A stretch of DNA of 64,000 bases from Lachnospiraceae bacterium AM48-27BH (GCA_003478355.1 QUFC01000004.1:91939-155938); one strand, 5' to 3'. Positions 28,444 through 37,914 are shown, counted from the first letter of the stretch. The notes: generated from the letters alone by a model not told the origin. Made by a program: numbers and translations.

Positions 28444-29155
28444 ATGAGAAAAAAATTTATGATAGCAACCGCAGGAATCGCAGCAGCCATGATCATGGCA
28501 ACTGGATGTTCTTCCAAGGCACCGGCTGAGACGACACCGGCTCAGAGCAGAGGCTGCAGCAGGGACTACGGAGGCTGAGACAGATAGTCTGGAAGTAGAG
28601 ACTGGAGAGGCACCTGGAACAAGCGCGGAGGAAACAACGGAAGAAGGCGTGGAAGTTGATATTCCATTAAAGATCTCCGGACTCATCCATTCGGTAGATG
28701 GCAATGAGATCGTTGCAGATAACCAGTCTGAGAATTCTGCCCAGGGCGATATGATCCTGATGGTGGATGAGAACAGCACGTTTATTCTGGATCCTGATGG
28801 AATGCCGGTAGATTTAGCGGATGTGAAAGAAGGAAAATTTGAGGCGTATTTAGGACCGGCCATGACCATGTCCCTGCCGCCGCAGGCATTTCCATACGTG
28901 GTGATCGTCAACATTCCAGAGGATGCAGTCGTTCCTCAGTACCTGGTAGCAGCCGGTGCGGCAGAGGAAAAGGATGGCAAAACCATTTTGACAGCCACCG
29001 ATGGAACCGAATATGAGATCGCAGCGGATGCCCAGGTTGTTCCTTATCTGACAAAAAATATCGTAAAATTAACCGATGTTGTCGAAGGCTCTGAGTGCAT
29101 GGTGTGGCAGAACGCAGACGGTGTAGTTGAGAAAGTGATGGTATTTGCGGAATAA
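28444..29155 (+). CDS. Hypothetical lipoprotein (frameshifted)
   Basis: ATG 28444, nine bases after AGGAGG, encodes a lipoprotein signal: MRKKFMIATAGIAAAMIMAT then GCSSKAP, with the lipobox Cys in MATGC. The frame breaks near 28545: one extra base, or two missing, in CAGAGCAGAG would join TTPAQ to AEAAAGTTEAETDSLEVETG. The rest (to 29155) is a Thr/Glu-rich linker and two similar beta-rich modules (SGLIHSVDGNEIVADNQSEN; EKDGKTILTATDGTEYEIAA). About 236 residues. Not recognised beyond a secreted beta-domain lipoprotein. A -10 TATAAT at 28377-28382 lies upstream. It sits where spoIVB is often found, before spo0A. Confidence 0.7.
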
Positions 29156-29183
29156 ATGGTTTTCCAATAAGAATCATAATTTT

Positions 29184-29219
29184 ACGCGGGCTCTCCCTGA
29201 AACCAGGGTGGGCCCGTGT
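29184..29219. terminator. Long hairpin between the lipoprotein gene and spo0A
   Basis: ACGCGGGCTCTCCCTG pairs with CAGGGTGGGCCCGTGT over about 15 pairs with one mismatch and an AAAC loop. No T-run follows, so termination is only presumed. Confidence 0.5.
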
Positions 29220-29286
29220 GACGTTCAACTTGAACAAAAAACGGATTTTTTAGCTGCTTTCCGGGAATGCCGCCGGCGGATGGATG

Positions 29287-29293
29287 TGTCGAA
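29287..29293 (+). promoter_or_regulatory. Candidate 0A box upstream of spo0A
   Basis: TGTCGAA, the core Spo0A-binding heptamer, lies 25 bases upstream of the predicted -35, consistent with autoregulation. Confidence 0.5.
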
Positions 29294-29311
29294 AAATGCG
29301 TCCATAATGCG

Positions 29312-29341
29312 TTGCGTAAAAGAAAAGAATTTGTCTATAAT
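29312..29341 (+). promoter_or_regulatory. Putative spo0A promoter
   Basis: TTGCGT, 18 bases, TATAAT (29336-29341), 40 bases before the start codon. Confidence 0.55.
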
Positions 29342-29381
29342 CAGTATAAACAAATAAGCAGCAATGAGGAGGTCACTGATT

Positions 29382-30191
29382 ATGACAATGTTAAACGTAG
29401 CGATTGCAGAAGATAATCCAAAAACCATGGAAGTTTTAAACGAAATGCTGGAGAAAGAATCAGGAGTTCAGATCGTCGGAAGAGCACAGACTGGTGAAGA
29501 TGCTTTGGAGATGATCAAAACGACAAAACCTGATGTTGTCCTGATGGATGTGATCATGCCGGGAATGGATGGCATTAGCGTTATGGAGCAGGTGAAAAAC
29601 ACAGAGGACCTGGAGAAAAAGCCGTCGTTTATCGTAGTTTCAGCTGCAGGAAGTGAAAATGTGACAGAAGATGCTTTCCGCATGGGAGCCAGTTATTTCA
29701 TCATGAAGCCATTTAAGCCGGAGGTGATCATGGATAAGTTACATAGGATCGCAGGATTTGGCTTAAAACCAGGCAGCTTTCATATGACAGCGTCAAGGAA
29801 GATCAAGCCTTACGAGAATCAGTCTGAGTATATGGCACAGAATCTGGAAAATGACATTACGCAGATGCTCCATGAGATCGGTGTACCGGCTCATATCAAG
29901 GGCTATCAGTATCTGAGGGACGCGATCGCGGAATCGGTCAATGACCAGGAGATGCTGACTTCCGTTACCAAGGTACTTTATCCGACCATTGCCAAGAAGC
30001 ATCAGACCACATCCAGCCGCGTAGAACGGGCCATCCGCCATGCCATTGAGGTAGCCTGGAGCCGTGGGAAAATGGATACCATTAACGCCATTTTCGGCTA
30101 TACGGTCAGCAATGGGAAAGGAAAGCCGACAAACTCGGAGTTTATCGCCCTTCTTTCCGATAAGATCCGCCTGGATTATAAAAGAATGTAG
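29382..30191 (+). CDS. spo0A: Sporulation master regulator Spo0A
   Basis: Response regulator controlling entry into sporulation. Receiver residues 1-125 include [13 protein letters not shown], phosphoacceptor Asp56 in [13 protein letters not shown] and the Lys of IMKPFKPE. The C-terminal Spo0A DNA-binding domain is intact ([56 protein letters not shown]). ATG 29382 is preferred over 29364 because GAGGAGG lies 9 bases before it. Its 269 residues match the family. It marks the organism as a spore former or a recent descendant of one. Confidence 0.96.
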   Translation: MTMLNVAIAEDNPKTMEVLNEMLEKESGVQIVGRAQTGEDALEMIKTTKPDVVLMDVIMPGMDGISVMEQVKNTEDLEKKPSFIVVSAAGSENVTEDAFRMGASYFIMKPFKPEVIMDKLHRIAGFGLKPGSFHMTASRKIKPYENQSEYMAQNLENDITQMLHEIGVPAHIKGYQYLRDAIAESVNDQEMLTSVTKVLYPTIAKKHQTTSSRVERAIRHAIEVAWSRGKMDTINAIFGYTVSNGKGKPTNSEFIALLSDKIRLDYKRM

Positions 30192-30238
30192 GAAACACTT
30201 CCTAATTTGAGAAAAGTATTGTATACTAATAGGTATTA

Positions 30239-30268
30239 GGGAGTTGTGGGAAGACTCCTTTAAAGGAG
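30239..30268 (+). promoter_or_regulatory. Overlapping hairpins around the glgA ribosome binding site
   Basis: CTCCTTTAAAGGAG (30255-30268) is a perfect palindrome that would bury the AGGAGG of glgA. The same ACTCC can instead pair with GGAGT at 30240-30244. The two hairpins exclude each other, which could set translation of glgA. Confidence 0.4.
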
Positions 30269-30276
30269 GGTGTTAC

Positions 30277-31722
30277 ATGAAGAAGATATTATTTGTTGCT
30301 TCTGAGGCAGTTCCGTTTATTAAAACCGGAGGATTGGCAGACGTTGTCGGTTCTCTTCCGAAGTGCTTTGATAAGCGCTATTATGATGTCAGAATCATGA
30401 TTCCAAAGTACCTGTGCATCAAGCAGGAGTGGAGAGATAAACTGACGTATGTAGACCATTTTTATATGGACTATCTGGGAGAAAGCCGGTATGTAGGGAT
30501 ACTGACCTATGTATTAGATGGAATCACCTATTATTTTATTGATAATGAGAGCTATTTTAACGGACCAAAGCCATATGGAGACTGGCTTTATGACCTGGAG
30601 AAGTTTTCTTTCTTCTGTAATGCGGCACTTTCTGCGCTTCCGGTGATCGGATTCCAGCCGGATGTAGTACATTGCCATGACTGGCAGACCGGTCTGATCC
30701 CGGTATACTTAAAGGACCGTTTCCGTGGCGGAGAGTTTTTCAGAAATATGAAATCCGTCATTACGATCCACAACTTGAAGTTCCAGGGTGTATGGGATGT
30801 GAAGACGATCCAGAGACTGACCGGATTGTCCGATTACTATTTTGCCCCGGATAAGCTGGAGGCTTATAAGGATGGCAACCTGTTAAAGGGTGGTATTGTA
30901 TTTGCAGACGCCATCACCACGGTCAGTGATACTTATGCAGAGGAGATCAAGATGCCGTTTTACGGTGAGGGTTTAGACGGTCTCATGAGAGCCCGCTCCA
31001 ACAGTCTCCGCGGCATTGTCAATGGAATCGATTATCAGGAATTTAACCCGGCGACCGATCCGCTGATCGCCCAGAATTATGATGCCAGAACCTTCCGCAA
31101 GGAAAAGATCAAGAATAAACGGGCATTGCAGGCAGAATTAGGACTGGAGCAGGATGACCGGAAGATGATGATCGGTATCGTTTCCCGTCTGACAGATCAG
31201 AAGGGCTTAGACCTGATCCAGTGTGTTATGGATGATATCTGCAGCGATAATATCCAGCTGGTGGTTCTTGGAACCGGCGAAGAACGTTATGAGAATATGT
31301 TCCGTTATTATGACTGGAAGTATCATGGCAAGGTATCTGCCAACATTTATTATTCCGAGGCGGTATCCCATAAGATCTATGCGGCATGCGATGCATTTTT
31401 GATGCCTTCCCTGTTTGAACCGTGTGGATTAAGCCAGCTGATGGCTCTTCGTTATGGTACGGTACCGATCGTCAGGGAGACCGGCGGATTGAAGGATACA
31501 GTCCAGCCCTATAATGAGTTTGAGGGAACCGGAACCGGATTTTCCTTTGCCAATTATAATGCCCATGAGATGTTGGGCACCATCCGCTATGCGGAACATA
31601 TCTATTATGATAAGAAACGCGAGTGGAATAAGATCATTGACCGGGCTATGGCAAAGGACTATTCCTGGAATGCGTCAGCACTGAAATACCAGGAGTTATA
31701 TGACTGGTTGATCGGTTATTAA
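30277..31722 (+). CDS. glgA: Glycogen synthase (ADP-glucose, GT5)
   Basis: Transfers glucose from ADP-glucose to alpha-1,4-glucan. The KTGGLADVVGSLPK motif binds ADP-glucose, HCHDWQTGLIPVYL and SVITIHNLKFQG follow, and MPSLFEPCGLSQLMALRYGT carries the catalytic-site Glu region. It has 481 residues, the usual size. ATG 30277 (MKKILFVASEAVPF) is the family start and follows AAAGGAGGGTGTTAC. No other glg gene is adjacent. The following HD-domain gene begins within the stop codon. Confidence 0.95.
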   Translation: MKKILFVASEAVPFIKTGGLADVVGSLPKCFDKRYYDVRIMIPKYLCIKQEWRDKLTYVDHFYMDYLGESRYVGILTYVLDGITYYFIDNESYFNGPKPYGDWLYDLEKFSFFCNAALSALPVIGFQPDVVHCHDWQTGLIPVYLKDRFRGGEFFRNMKSVITIHNLKFQGVWDVKTIQRLTGLSDYYFAPDKLEAYKDGNLLKGGIVFADAITTVSDTYAEEIKMPFYGEGLDGLMRARSNSLRGIVNGIDYQEFNPATDPLIAQNYDARTFRKEKIKNKRALQAELGLEQDDRKMMIGIVSRLTDQKGLDLIQCVMDDICSDNIQLVVLGTGEERYENMFRYYDWKYHGKVSANIYYSEAVSHKIYAACDAFLMPSLFEPCGLSQLMALRYGTVPIVRETGGLKDTVQPYNEFEGTGTGFSFANYNAHEMLGTIRYAEHIYYDKKREWNKIIDRAMAKDYSWNASALKYQELYDWLIGY

Positions 31723-32318
31723 TGAAACGAGGAATGAAAAAGGTCATGAAAGATGAGATCAAGTTAACGAGAGAAGAGCTGCACGAAGCCAGGGCGTGGG
31801 CCCAGGATGAGTCGTGGGTAAAAAGAAAGAAATATGAGAACGATCCGGAATACCTGGCATGTGTCCAGGATATTCTGGACAATCCGGTGTTTCAATCCAT
31901 GGATCAGTTTATTCAGCATGGACAGACTACCTGTAAGACTCACTGTATCCAGGTATCTTATATGAGTTACCGGATCTGCAGAAGCAGAAACTGGGATTAT
32001 GTGGCTGTGGCAAGGGCAGGTCTTCTCCATGACCTGTTTTTGTATGACTGGCACACCCACGCAAAGGAGACAGGAGAACATTTCCATGGCTTTACCCATC
32101 CACGGGTAGCCATGGAGAATGCGATCCGTTATTTTCAGATTCCGGAGAAGGAACAGAATATGATCCTGCGGCATATGTGGCCGCTGACACCAATCCCGCC
32201 AAAATCTGTGGAGGGATTTGTTCTGTTGTATGCAGATAAGTTCTGTGGAACGGCAGAGGTGGCAGGCCGGATCAAGCATCTGCTGGGACCGGTCCTTCGG
32301 CCGAGACAGTCAGTATAA
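31722..32318 (+). CDS. HD domain hydrolase
   Basis: A 198-residue protein of the HD superfamily of metal-dependent phosphohydrolases. The His...HD...Asp pattern is visible: HCIQVSYMSYRICR, RAGLLHDLFLYDW, HFHGFTHPRVAMENAI, HMWPLTPIPPKSVEGFVLLY then ADKFCG. The start overlaps the glgA stop (TAATG). The C-terminus (GPVLRPRQSV) is short and may be strain-specific. Substrate unknown. Confidence 0.82.
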   Translation: MKRGMKKVMKDEIKLTREELHEARAWAQDESWVKRKKYENDPEYLACVQDILDNPVFQSMDQFIQHGQTTCKTHCIQVSYMSYRICRSRNWDYVAVARAGLLHDLFLYDWHTHAKETGEHFHGFTHPRVAMENAIRYFQIPEKEQNMILRHMWPLTPIPPKSVEGFVLLYADKFCGTAEVAGRIKHLLGPVLRPRQSV

Positions 32319-32340
32319 CGAAAGATGGGAGAGTAGGACT

Positions 32341-32793
32341 ATGTGGGAACAACTGATGAAGAATCAGGTACTGGTCAGTTCTGTAACCGGCTGGGTAGTG
32401 GCCCAGCTCTTAAAGACGATCATTGACTGCATGCTGAATAAATCATTTTCACCGGAGAGACTGGTGGGCTCTGGCGGTATGCCAAGTTCCCATTCCTCTA
32501 CGGTATGCGCGCTGGTGGTTTCCTCCGGCCTTTGTTTTGGGGTTTCTTCCTTTGAGTTCGCAGTCAGCTTTATTCTGGCGGCTATTGTTATGTATGATGC
32601 TACAGGAGTCCGCAGGGAGACCGGAAAGCAGGCAAAGCTTCTGAATATGATCATGGAACAGGATATTTTTAAGCTGAATATGGAACAGTTTCAGGAAAAA
32701 TTGAAGGAATTTGTGGGGCATACCCCTCTTCAGGTGTTCGCAGGCGCTATTTTAGGAGTAATTCTGGCATTGCTTGTGAATCTGATGTATTAG
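32341..32793 (+). CDS. Divergent PAP2 family membrane protein (DUF212)
   Basis: A 150-residue membrane protein with the DUF212 core: LVSSVTGWVVAQLLKTIIDC, GSGGMPSSHSSTVCALVV and MYDATGVRRETGKQAKLLNM, plus a C-terminal helix (VFAGAILGVILALLVNLMY). The PSSHS motif relates it to acid phosphatases of the PAP2 fold. ATG 32341 is chosen because the family starts here; an upstream in-frame ATG at 32218 lies inside the HD gene. Likely co-transcribed with glgA and the HD gene. Confidence 0.88.
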   Translation: MWEQLMKNQVLVSSVTGWVVAQLLKTIIDCMLNKSFSPERLVGSGGMPSSHSSTVCALVVSSGLCFGVSSFEFAVSFILAAIVMYDATGVRRETGKQAKLLNMIMEQDIFKLNMEQFQEKLKEFVGHTPLQVFAGAILGVILALLVNLMY

Positions 32794-32835
32794 TTTTTTG
32801 GTGTTCGATTTGAATTAGAAAGGATTTAGTCATTC

Positions 32836-33396
32836 ATGGATATTTATCACATCGTCATCTGGTTTTTCCTGTGCAGCCTTCTGGGATATCTTCTGGAATG
32901 TGTTGTGCTGAGCGCGGAGTATAAGACTCCGGTGCTGAACCGGGGATTTGGTCATGGTCCATTCTGCATTATTTACGGATTTGGAGCGTTAGGAGCAAGT
33001 ATCTTACTAAAGCCGGTGTCTGACAGTTATGTAGAACTTTATCTGGCTTCCATGATCATGGCGACATTGATGGAATTATTTACAGCTTCTGTGATGATTC
33101 ATCTGTTTGGGAGCTTCTGGTGGGATTACAGTGAGAAACCGTTTAATTACAAGGGGATCATCTGCCTGGAGAGCAGTCTTGGCTGGGGTTTTCTTGGCAT
33201 TGTTTATTATGGATTTTTAAATGGATTTCTTCATCGTCTGGTCGGTCTGGTTCCGGAAAGCCTGGAAAAAGGACTGGCTATGAGCCTTCTGGTCTTCTAT
33301 ATTTTTGATTTTTTATGCAGTTTTCGTCAGGCGCTGCGGGAAGATCGTGATGGAGAGGAAGAACCGGTAATTGGAAGATTAAGCATCCGCCCGTAG
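32836..33396 (+). CDS. Putative ABC-transporter-type membrane protein (PF06541, CmpB-like)
   Basis: A 186-residue membrane protein with four to five helices. FFLCSLLGYLLECVVLSAEY, LNRGFGHGPFCIIYGFGA and CLESSLGWGFLGIVYYGFL are typical of the PF06541 family of the Firmicutes. No ATPase is adjacent, and family transport activity is not established. AGAAAGGATT precedes the ATG by about 7 bases. Confidence 0.8.
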   Translation: MDIYHIVIWFFLCSLLGYLLECVVLSAEYKTPVLNRGFGHGPFCIIYGFGALGASILLKPVSDSYVELYLASMIMATLMELFTASVMIHLFGSFWWDYSEKPFNYKGIICLESSLGWGFLGIVYYGFLNGFLHRLVGLVPESLEKGLAMSLLVFYIFDFLCSFRQALREDRDGEEEPVIGRLSIRP

Positions 33397-33495
33397 GGAA
33401 TCTGCCCACGAGGGGATGTTTTCTTAATGTCATAGGCAATTCCGTTGAAGCATGTTTCATCTCGATTCATCGGAAGCCATACAAAGGGGAAAATT

Positions 33496-34101
33496 ATGAA
33501 AAACATAGAAGAATTTCACTGGATCCTGGCTTCAGGGTCTCCAAGAAGAAAGGAATTGTTAGAGCAGATCGGCATCCGGCCGCAGATTATTCCCAGTGGT
33601 ATGGAGGAAGTGATCACCTCCACGGATCCGGAGCTGGTGGTGATGGAACTGTCTGAGCAGAAGGCAGAGGATGTAGCATTTTCTGCACCGGAGGAAAGTA
33701 TCATCTTAGGGGCGGACACGGTGGTGTCTGTGGATGGCGAGATTCTGGGAAAGCCATCGGATCATGAGAATGCCTGTGAGATGATCCGCAGCATTCAGGG
33801 AAGAACCCATCAGGTATATACCGGTGTGACCTTGATCTATAAAGATCAGGACTGCGACCGGGGCGTGACCTTTGTGGAGAAGACCGATGTGAAGGTCAAT
33901 CCCATGACAGAAGAGGAGATTACCGCTTACGGTCAGTCAGAGGAGCCTATGGATAAAGCTGGAGCCTATGGTATCCAGGGCGCGTTTGCCAGATATGTAG
34001 CATCCATCCAGGGCAATTATGATACCGTGGTAGGACTTCCGGTATCCAGAGTGTACCGGGAGTGGAAAAGCCTGATGGAGCAGGAGGATGAAGAGGAATG
34101 A
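33496..34101 (+). CDS. maf: Maf family nucleoside triphosphate pyrophosphatase
   Basis: Hydrolyses non-canonical or housekeeping dNTP/UTP to monophosphates, with a house-cleaning role tied to septum formation. WILASGSPRRKELLEQIGI is the substrate-binding start, IILGADTVVSVDGEILGKP holds the catalytic Asp, and MDKAGAYGIQGAFARYVASI then GNYDTVVGLPVSRV completes the family signature. 201 residues. ATG 33496 follows AAAGGGGAAAATT. Its stop overlaps the next ATG by four bases. Confidence 0.94.
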   Translation: MKNIEEFHWILASGSPRRKELLEQIGIRPQIIPSGMEEVITSTDPELVVMELSEQKAEDVAFSAPEESIILGADTVVSVDGEILGKPSDHENACEMIRSIQGRTHQVYTGVTLIYKDQDCDRGVTFVEKTDVKVNPMTEEEITAYGQSEEPMDKAGAYGIQGAFARYVASIQGNYDTVVGLPVSRVYREWKSLMEQEDEEE

Positions 34102-34883
34102 TTAAGCTGATCGCGTCAGATATTGACGGAACACTGGTGCATGACGGTACTCATGAACTGAATCCGGAGTTATGCGATGTTATTTTACAACTAAAAGAAA
34201 AAGGCATTCAATTTGCAGCGGCCAGCGGAAGACAGTGGGCGAGCATTGAGGATCTGTTTGATCCGATCAAGGAGCGGATCTTTTATCTTTCGGATAATGG
34301 CGCTTACGTAGGATGCCATGGACGGAATCTGTTTCTAAATACCATTGACAGAGACTTGGTGATCCAATTGATCCAGGAGATCCGCAAGATGCCAGAACTG
34401 GAAGTGATGGTCAGTGGACCGGATTATGCATATATGGACACAAAAGATGAAGAGTTTGCAGACTGGATGATCAATGGCTACAAATTCCAGGTAAAGCGGG
34501 TGGAAGATCTGACGAAGGTGGACGATCAGTTCATTAAGATTTCTGCATACAAAAAACATGGGGTTCAGGAAGCTACGGAGTCTTTAAGAGAACAGTTTGG
34601 TGACCGGTTGAAAATGACCATTTCCGGTGATATGTGGATGGACTGTATGGCTATTGGTGTTTCCAAAGGACAGGCCATTAAGATCTTGCAGGAAAGTCTG
34701 GAGATTAAGCCGGAAGAAACGATGGTATTTGGCGATCAGTTAAATGATCTGGAGATGATCCGCCAGGCATATTACAGTTTTGCAGTCGCTAATGCAAGAC
34801 CGGAGGTCAAGGCAGAGGCCAGATTTGAGGCAGATTCCAATATGAATGACGGAGTTCTGAAAATCCTGAAGCTTCTGGTATAA
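34098..34883 (+). CDS. Cof-type HAD-IIB family phosphatase
   Basis: A 261-residue HAD hydrolase. Motif I is LIASDIDGTLVHDG with the nucleophile Asp, motif II AAASGRQ, motif III the Lys of ISKGQAIKIL-like VSKGQAIKILQ, and motif IV VFGDQLNDLEMI. The type IIB cap lies between. These enzymes dephosphorylate sugar phosphates or cofactors; specificity is not readable. Translationally coupled to maf. Confidence 0.93.
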   Translation: MIKLIASDIDGTLVHDGTHELNPELCDVILQLKEKGIQFAAASGRQWASIEDLFDPIKERIFYLSDNGAYVGCHGRNLFLNTIDRDLVIQLIQEIRKMPELEVMVSGPDYAYMDTKDEEFADWMINGYKFQVKRVEDLTKVDDQFIKISAYKKHGVQEATESLREQFGDRLKMTISGDMWMDCMAIGVSKGQAIKILQESLEIKPEETMVFGDQLNDLEMIRQAYYSFAVANARPEVKAEARFEADSNMNDGVLKILKLLV

Positions 34884-34954
34884 ACCGCTGTGGGGCGGTG
34901 AACCTGCTCCTGTTGGTTAAAATATAAGCTTTGATTATAAGAGGTATTGACTGG

Positions 34955-35944
34955 ATGAAAAAAAATAAACGATGGAATCATATCAGATCCGGGCTGACGG
35001 TATGTATTGTCAGTCTTGTTTTTGTGTTGTCAGGCTGTAAAAATGGCTTTCCGAAGATGCCCGAGACGCGGGAAAATCAGGATTATCCAAAGGCCCAGGC
35101 CATGATCGTGGTGGCCACAGAGCGGAACCGTTATGAAAAGACTTACACAGATCAGATCTGGGATGTGACACTGGAAAATGGACAGACATTTGAAACCTAT
35201 CTTCTGGATCAGGTGCAGAACTTTTTGAAGGATTTAAAGACCATGAATCTTCTGGCCAGGGATCAGGAGATCAGTCTGACAAGTGCGGAAAAAGACCAGA
35301 TCCATCAGCTGTCGGAGAGCTATTTCAACAGCCTGACCTCCGGGGATCTGGCGTACATGGGAATCACGGAAGAAGATGTAGAGACCATGTACCAGCAGTA
35401 TTATATTGCCAATAAGGCGGTGGGGCAGTTGACAGAGGAGATCGATCTGGAGGTCAGCGACAGTGACGCCAAGGTCATCGAAGTGCTACAGATCCAGGTT
35501 TCTGACCAGGAATCAGCTCAGAAGATATATGAGCGGGTGACAGATGGCAATGAGGATTTCCGGACGGTGGCAAAAGAAGTATCAGAAGATACAGAGATCG
35601 ACCGGAAGATAGGAAGAGGGGAGTATGCGGCAGCTTTGGAGACTGCAGCTTTTGAACTGGAAAATGGGCAGATCAGTCCTGTAACAGAATATAACGGAAA
35701 CTATTACATATTCCAGTGTGTCAATGATTATGACGTGGAGGCTACCCAGGAAAGAAAGACCCGGCTTTACGAAACTCGTAAAAACCAGGCCTTTCGACAG
35801 ATCTACTCCAGTTTTCAACAGGAAAATAAGGTAAATTTCTCGGATGAAATGTGGTCGGATATTCATTTTGATGCAAATGACCAGACCGAGACCGACAATT
35901 TCTTTACCTTATACCAGGAAAAATTTGGAAGCCAGGGCTTCTAA
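34955..35944 (+). CDS. Peptidylprolyl isomerase lipoprotein (PrsA-like)
   Basis: A 329-residue exported foldase. Signal and lipobox: GLTVCIVSLVFVLSGCKNGF. SurA/PrsA-type N-terminal helices follow, then a parvulin domain (KVIEVLQIQVSDQESAQKIY, FRTVAKEVSEDTEID, FELENGQISPVTEYNGNYYI). The ATG is taken at 34955, where AGAGG precedes and the signal begins; ATG 34931 would add eight residues. Its end overlaps the end of the convergent M18 peptidase gene by 36 bases. Confidence 0.88.
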   Translation: MKKNKRWNHIRSGLTVCIVSLVFVLSGCKNGFPKMPETRENQDYPKAQAMIVVATERNRYEKTYTDQIWDVTLENGQTFETYLLDQVQNFLKDLKTMNLLARDQEISLTSAEKDQIHQLSESYFNSLTSGDLAYMGITEEDVETMYQQYYIANKAVGQLTEEIDLEVSDSDAKVIEVLQIQVSDQESAQKIYERVTDGNEDFRTVAKEVSEDTEIDRKIGRGEYAAALETAAFELENGQISPVTEYNGNYYIFQCVNDYDVEATQERKTRLYETRKNQAFRQIYSSFQQENKVNFSDEMWSDIHFDANDQTETDNFFTLYQEKFGSQGF

Positions 35945-37198
35945 GGATGCCTGATCGGCAGCTCCCATCAGTTCTCTGGCAGAATGCATAGCCAGGATCG
36001 GAACGCCTATGTCCACCGTCTTCATGGACAACAGGGCGGAAGATAAAGCGCCCAGGGTAGAACCACCTTTTAAATCGGAACGATTGGAGAATTTTTTATA
36101 TGGAATGTGGCTGTCTTTACAGATCGCTTCCACAACGCTGATACAGGATGCGTCTGTGGAATAGGACTGGGAGGCAGCCATTTTGATCGCTACGCCATCG
36201 CCTAAAAAGATCTGGTTCTTGATATCACATTTCTCTGTGTGGTTTGGATGCATCGCGTGAGCCACATCCATGGAGATTAAAAAACCGCCCATGATCGCGT
36301 TTAGATAATCCGTGCGTCCGAAGCCTAAAGCTGCGTAGAGTTTTTCCAGGACACGGTCGGTAACTGAGGAAAGGGCGCCCTGCTTGGTGCGGCTGCCGAT
36401 CTCCTCATTATCATAGAGGAAAATAGCATTGATGCCATTTTCACGGAAACCAGCACGGATTCCGGATAGACATGCCTGAACGGAAGTTAAGTTATCCAGT
36501 CTTGGGGAACTGAAAAATTCGTCCTCAATTCCCAAGGTAGTGCTGTCATCTAAGTTGTAAACATAGATTTCGTAGTCCAGAATCGCTTCTGGATCACAAC
36601 CAGCTTCCCGGGCCAACAGGTTGATGAAATAATGGTCTTTGTCCAATGTGTCTTTGATCATGGTCAGAAGCGGAAGCATATCTACCTGTGGATTGTAAGC
36701 TACGCCATTATTTACTTCCCGGTTCATATGGATGGCCAGATTCGGCACAGTTAAAAGCGGACGTTTAAAATTGATGAAGCGGACATCCGGGGTAAATGGA
36801 TCACTGCCTGCAATGCAGACTTTACCGGACATGGAAAGAGGCCGGTCCATCCAGGTATTTAAGATCGGTCCGCCGTAGACCTCCACATTTAATTTGCCAT
36901 AACGGCCAGTGGCCACTTCTGGAGATGGCTTTAATTTCAGGCAAGGCCAGTCGGTATGCGCTGCTTCCATACGAAGAGAAGGCATGGAGCCATTCTGTCT
37001 GCCGATGGTAAATGCCATGAGTGAAGAATCAAAGACCGGCAGGTAGTAGCCCTGTTCTTCTTTTAGATTCCATGTTCCGGTCAGAGTTAAAGGCTGAAAG
37101 CCGGCTTCCTCCAACTGTCTGGACGCTTCCATGATACAGTGATATGGAGAAACACTGGCCTGTAATGTGTGCTGTAATACAGATAATGTTTCATTCAT
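35909..37198 (-). CDS. M18 family aminopeptidase
   Basis: Zinc aminopeptidase, aspartyl type, cytosolic. RMEAAHTDWPCLKLKPSPE holds the first metal His, DEFFSSPRLDNLTSVQACLS the bridging Asp, FLYDNEEIGSRTKQGALS the catalytic Glu pair, and MDVAHAMHPN with the C-terminal GVPILAMHSARELMG the remaining metal ligands. 429 residues, as usual. ATG 37198 (MNETLSVLQHTL) follows AAGGAGATTTTCATC on the minus strand; the longer frame to 37252 lacks a ribosome site. Confidence 0.95.
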   Translation of the reverse strand: MNETLSVLQHTLQASVSPYHCIMEASRQLEEAGFQPLTLTGTWNLKEEQGYYLPVFDSSLMAFTIGRQNGSMPSLRMEAAHTDWPCLKLKPSPEVATGRYGKLNVEVYGGPILNTWMDRPLSMSGKVCIAGSDPFTPDVRFINFKRPLLTVPNLAIHMNREVNNGVAYNPQVDMLPLLTMIKDTLDKDHYFINLLAREAGCDPEAILDYEIYVYNLDDSTTLGIEDEFFSSPRLDNLTSVQACLSGIRAGFRENGINAIFLYDNEEIGSRTKQGALSSVTDRVLEKLYAALGFGRTDYLNAIMGGFLISMDVAHAMHPNHTEKCDIKNQIFLGDGVAIKMAASQSYSTDASCISVVEAICKDSHIPYKKFSNRSDLKGGSTLGALSSALLSMKTVDIGVPILAMHSARELMGAADQASLEALASKFFLV

Positions 37199-37401
37199 GA
37201 TGAAAATCTCCTTATGTAAAAGATGATGGGTAACGATTGGGTGTGTCAGCATATGGATATGGACTGATCTGTGGAACCGTTACCTTTTATCATCATAGCA
37301 CAAGAAGAAAAAAAAGGAAAGAAGCCCGTCCGTTGACACTGGAAGCTTTTGTGGTGTATAGTGAAGAAAGATTCCGAGAGTACATAAAAATGGGGGAAAA
37401 C

Positions 37402-37899
37402 ATGATCGCACTGAAAATTGAGGACATGAAGCAGTTTACGGCAAGTTTATTTTTAGGAGAGGTGTTTGACTCCTTCCTATTAAAGGAAGCGGAGATTGTT
37501 ACATTCAATATGTTTACGATCGATGGCCGTGTCAGACATGGATATTATAGTGAGGAGGAACTGGAAGAACACCAGATCGAGGAATATTCCGCCTGGTCTG
37601 CAGTGAAACCTTTTTGCTTTTCTTTGATTAAAGGAAAGAAACTGCCAGAAAGCTTTCATATTGTGCTGCAGCTTTCACCGAAAAGTACAAAAAGCTTTTT
37701 AGATAAGAACCAGATTCCGGTGGCGGCGGAACAGGTGCAGGGATTATATTTGAATATCCGTTATGAGGAGACAAAGATCCGGTGTGTAACGGGTACATCA
37801 TTGTCATTTTTCACATTGGATAAGACCATGGATCAGGAGTGGGATAAGGCGGTGTGCCAGTTCTTTAAAGTACATAAGATTCCGTTTTCGCAGATGTAA
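37402..37899 (+). CDS. DUF5721 family protein
   Basis: A 165-residue protein of unknown function found in Lachnospiraceae. It starts MIALKIEDMKQFTASLFLGE and continues FDSFLLKEAEIVTFNMFTID, with no signal or membrane segment. ATG 37402 is chosen after GGGGGAAAAC; the frame is open upstream to 37237 but without a ribosome site. The fold looks alpha/beta. Divergent from the M18 gene and upstream of htpG. Confidence 0.75.
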   Translation: MIALKIEDMKQFTASLFLGEVFDSFLLKEAEIVTFNMFTIDGRVRHGYYSEEELEEHQIEEYSAWSAVKPFCFSLIKGKKLPESFHIVLQLSPKSTKSFLDKNQIPVAAEQVQGLYLNIRYEETKIRCVTGTSLSFFTLDKTMDQEWDKAVCQFFKVHKIPFSQM

Positions 37900-37914
37900 G
37901 CATTCATGAGGGAT

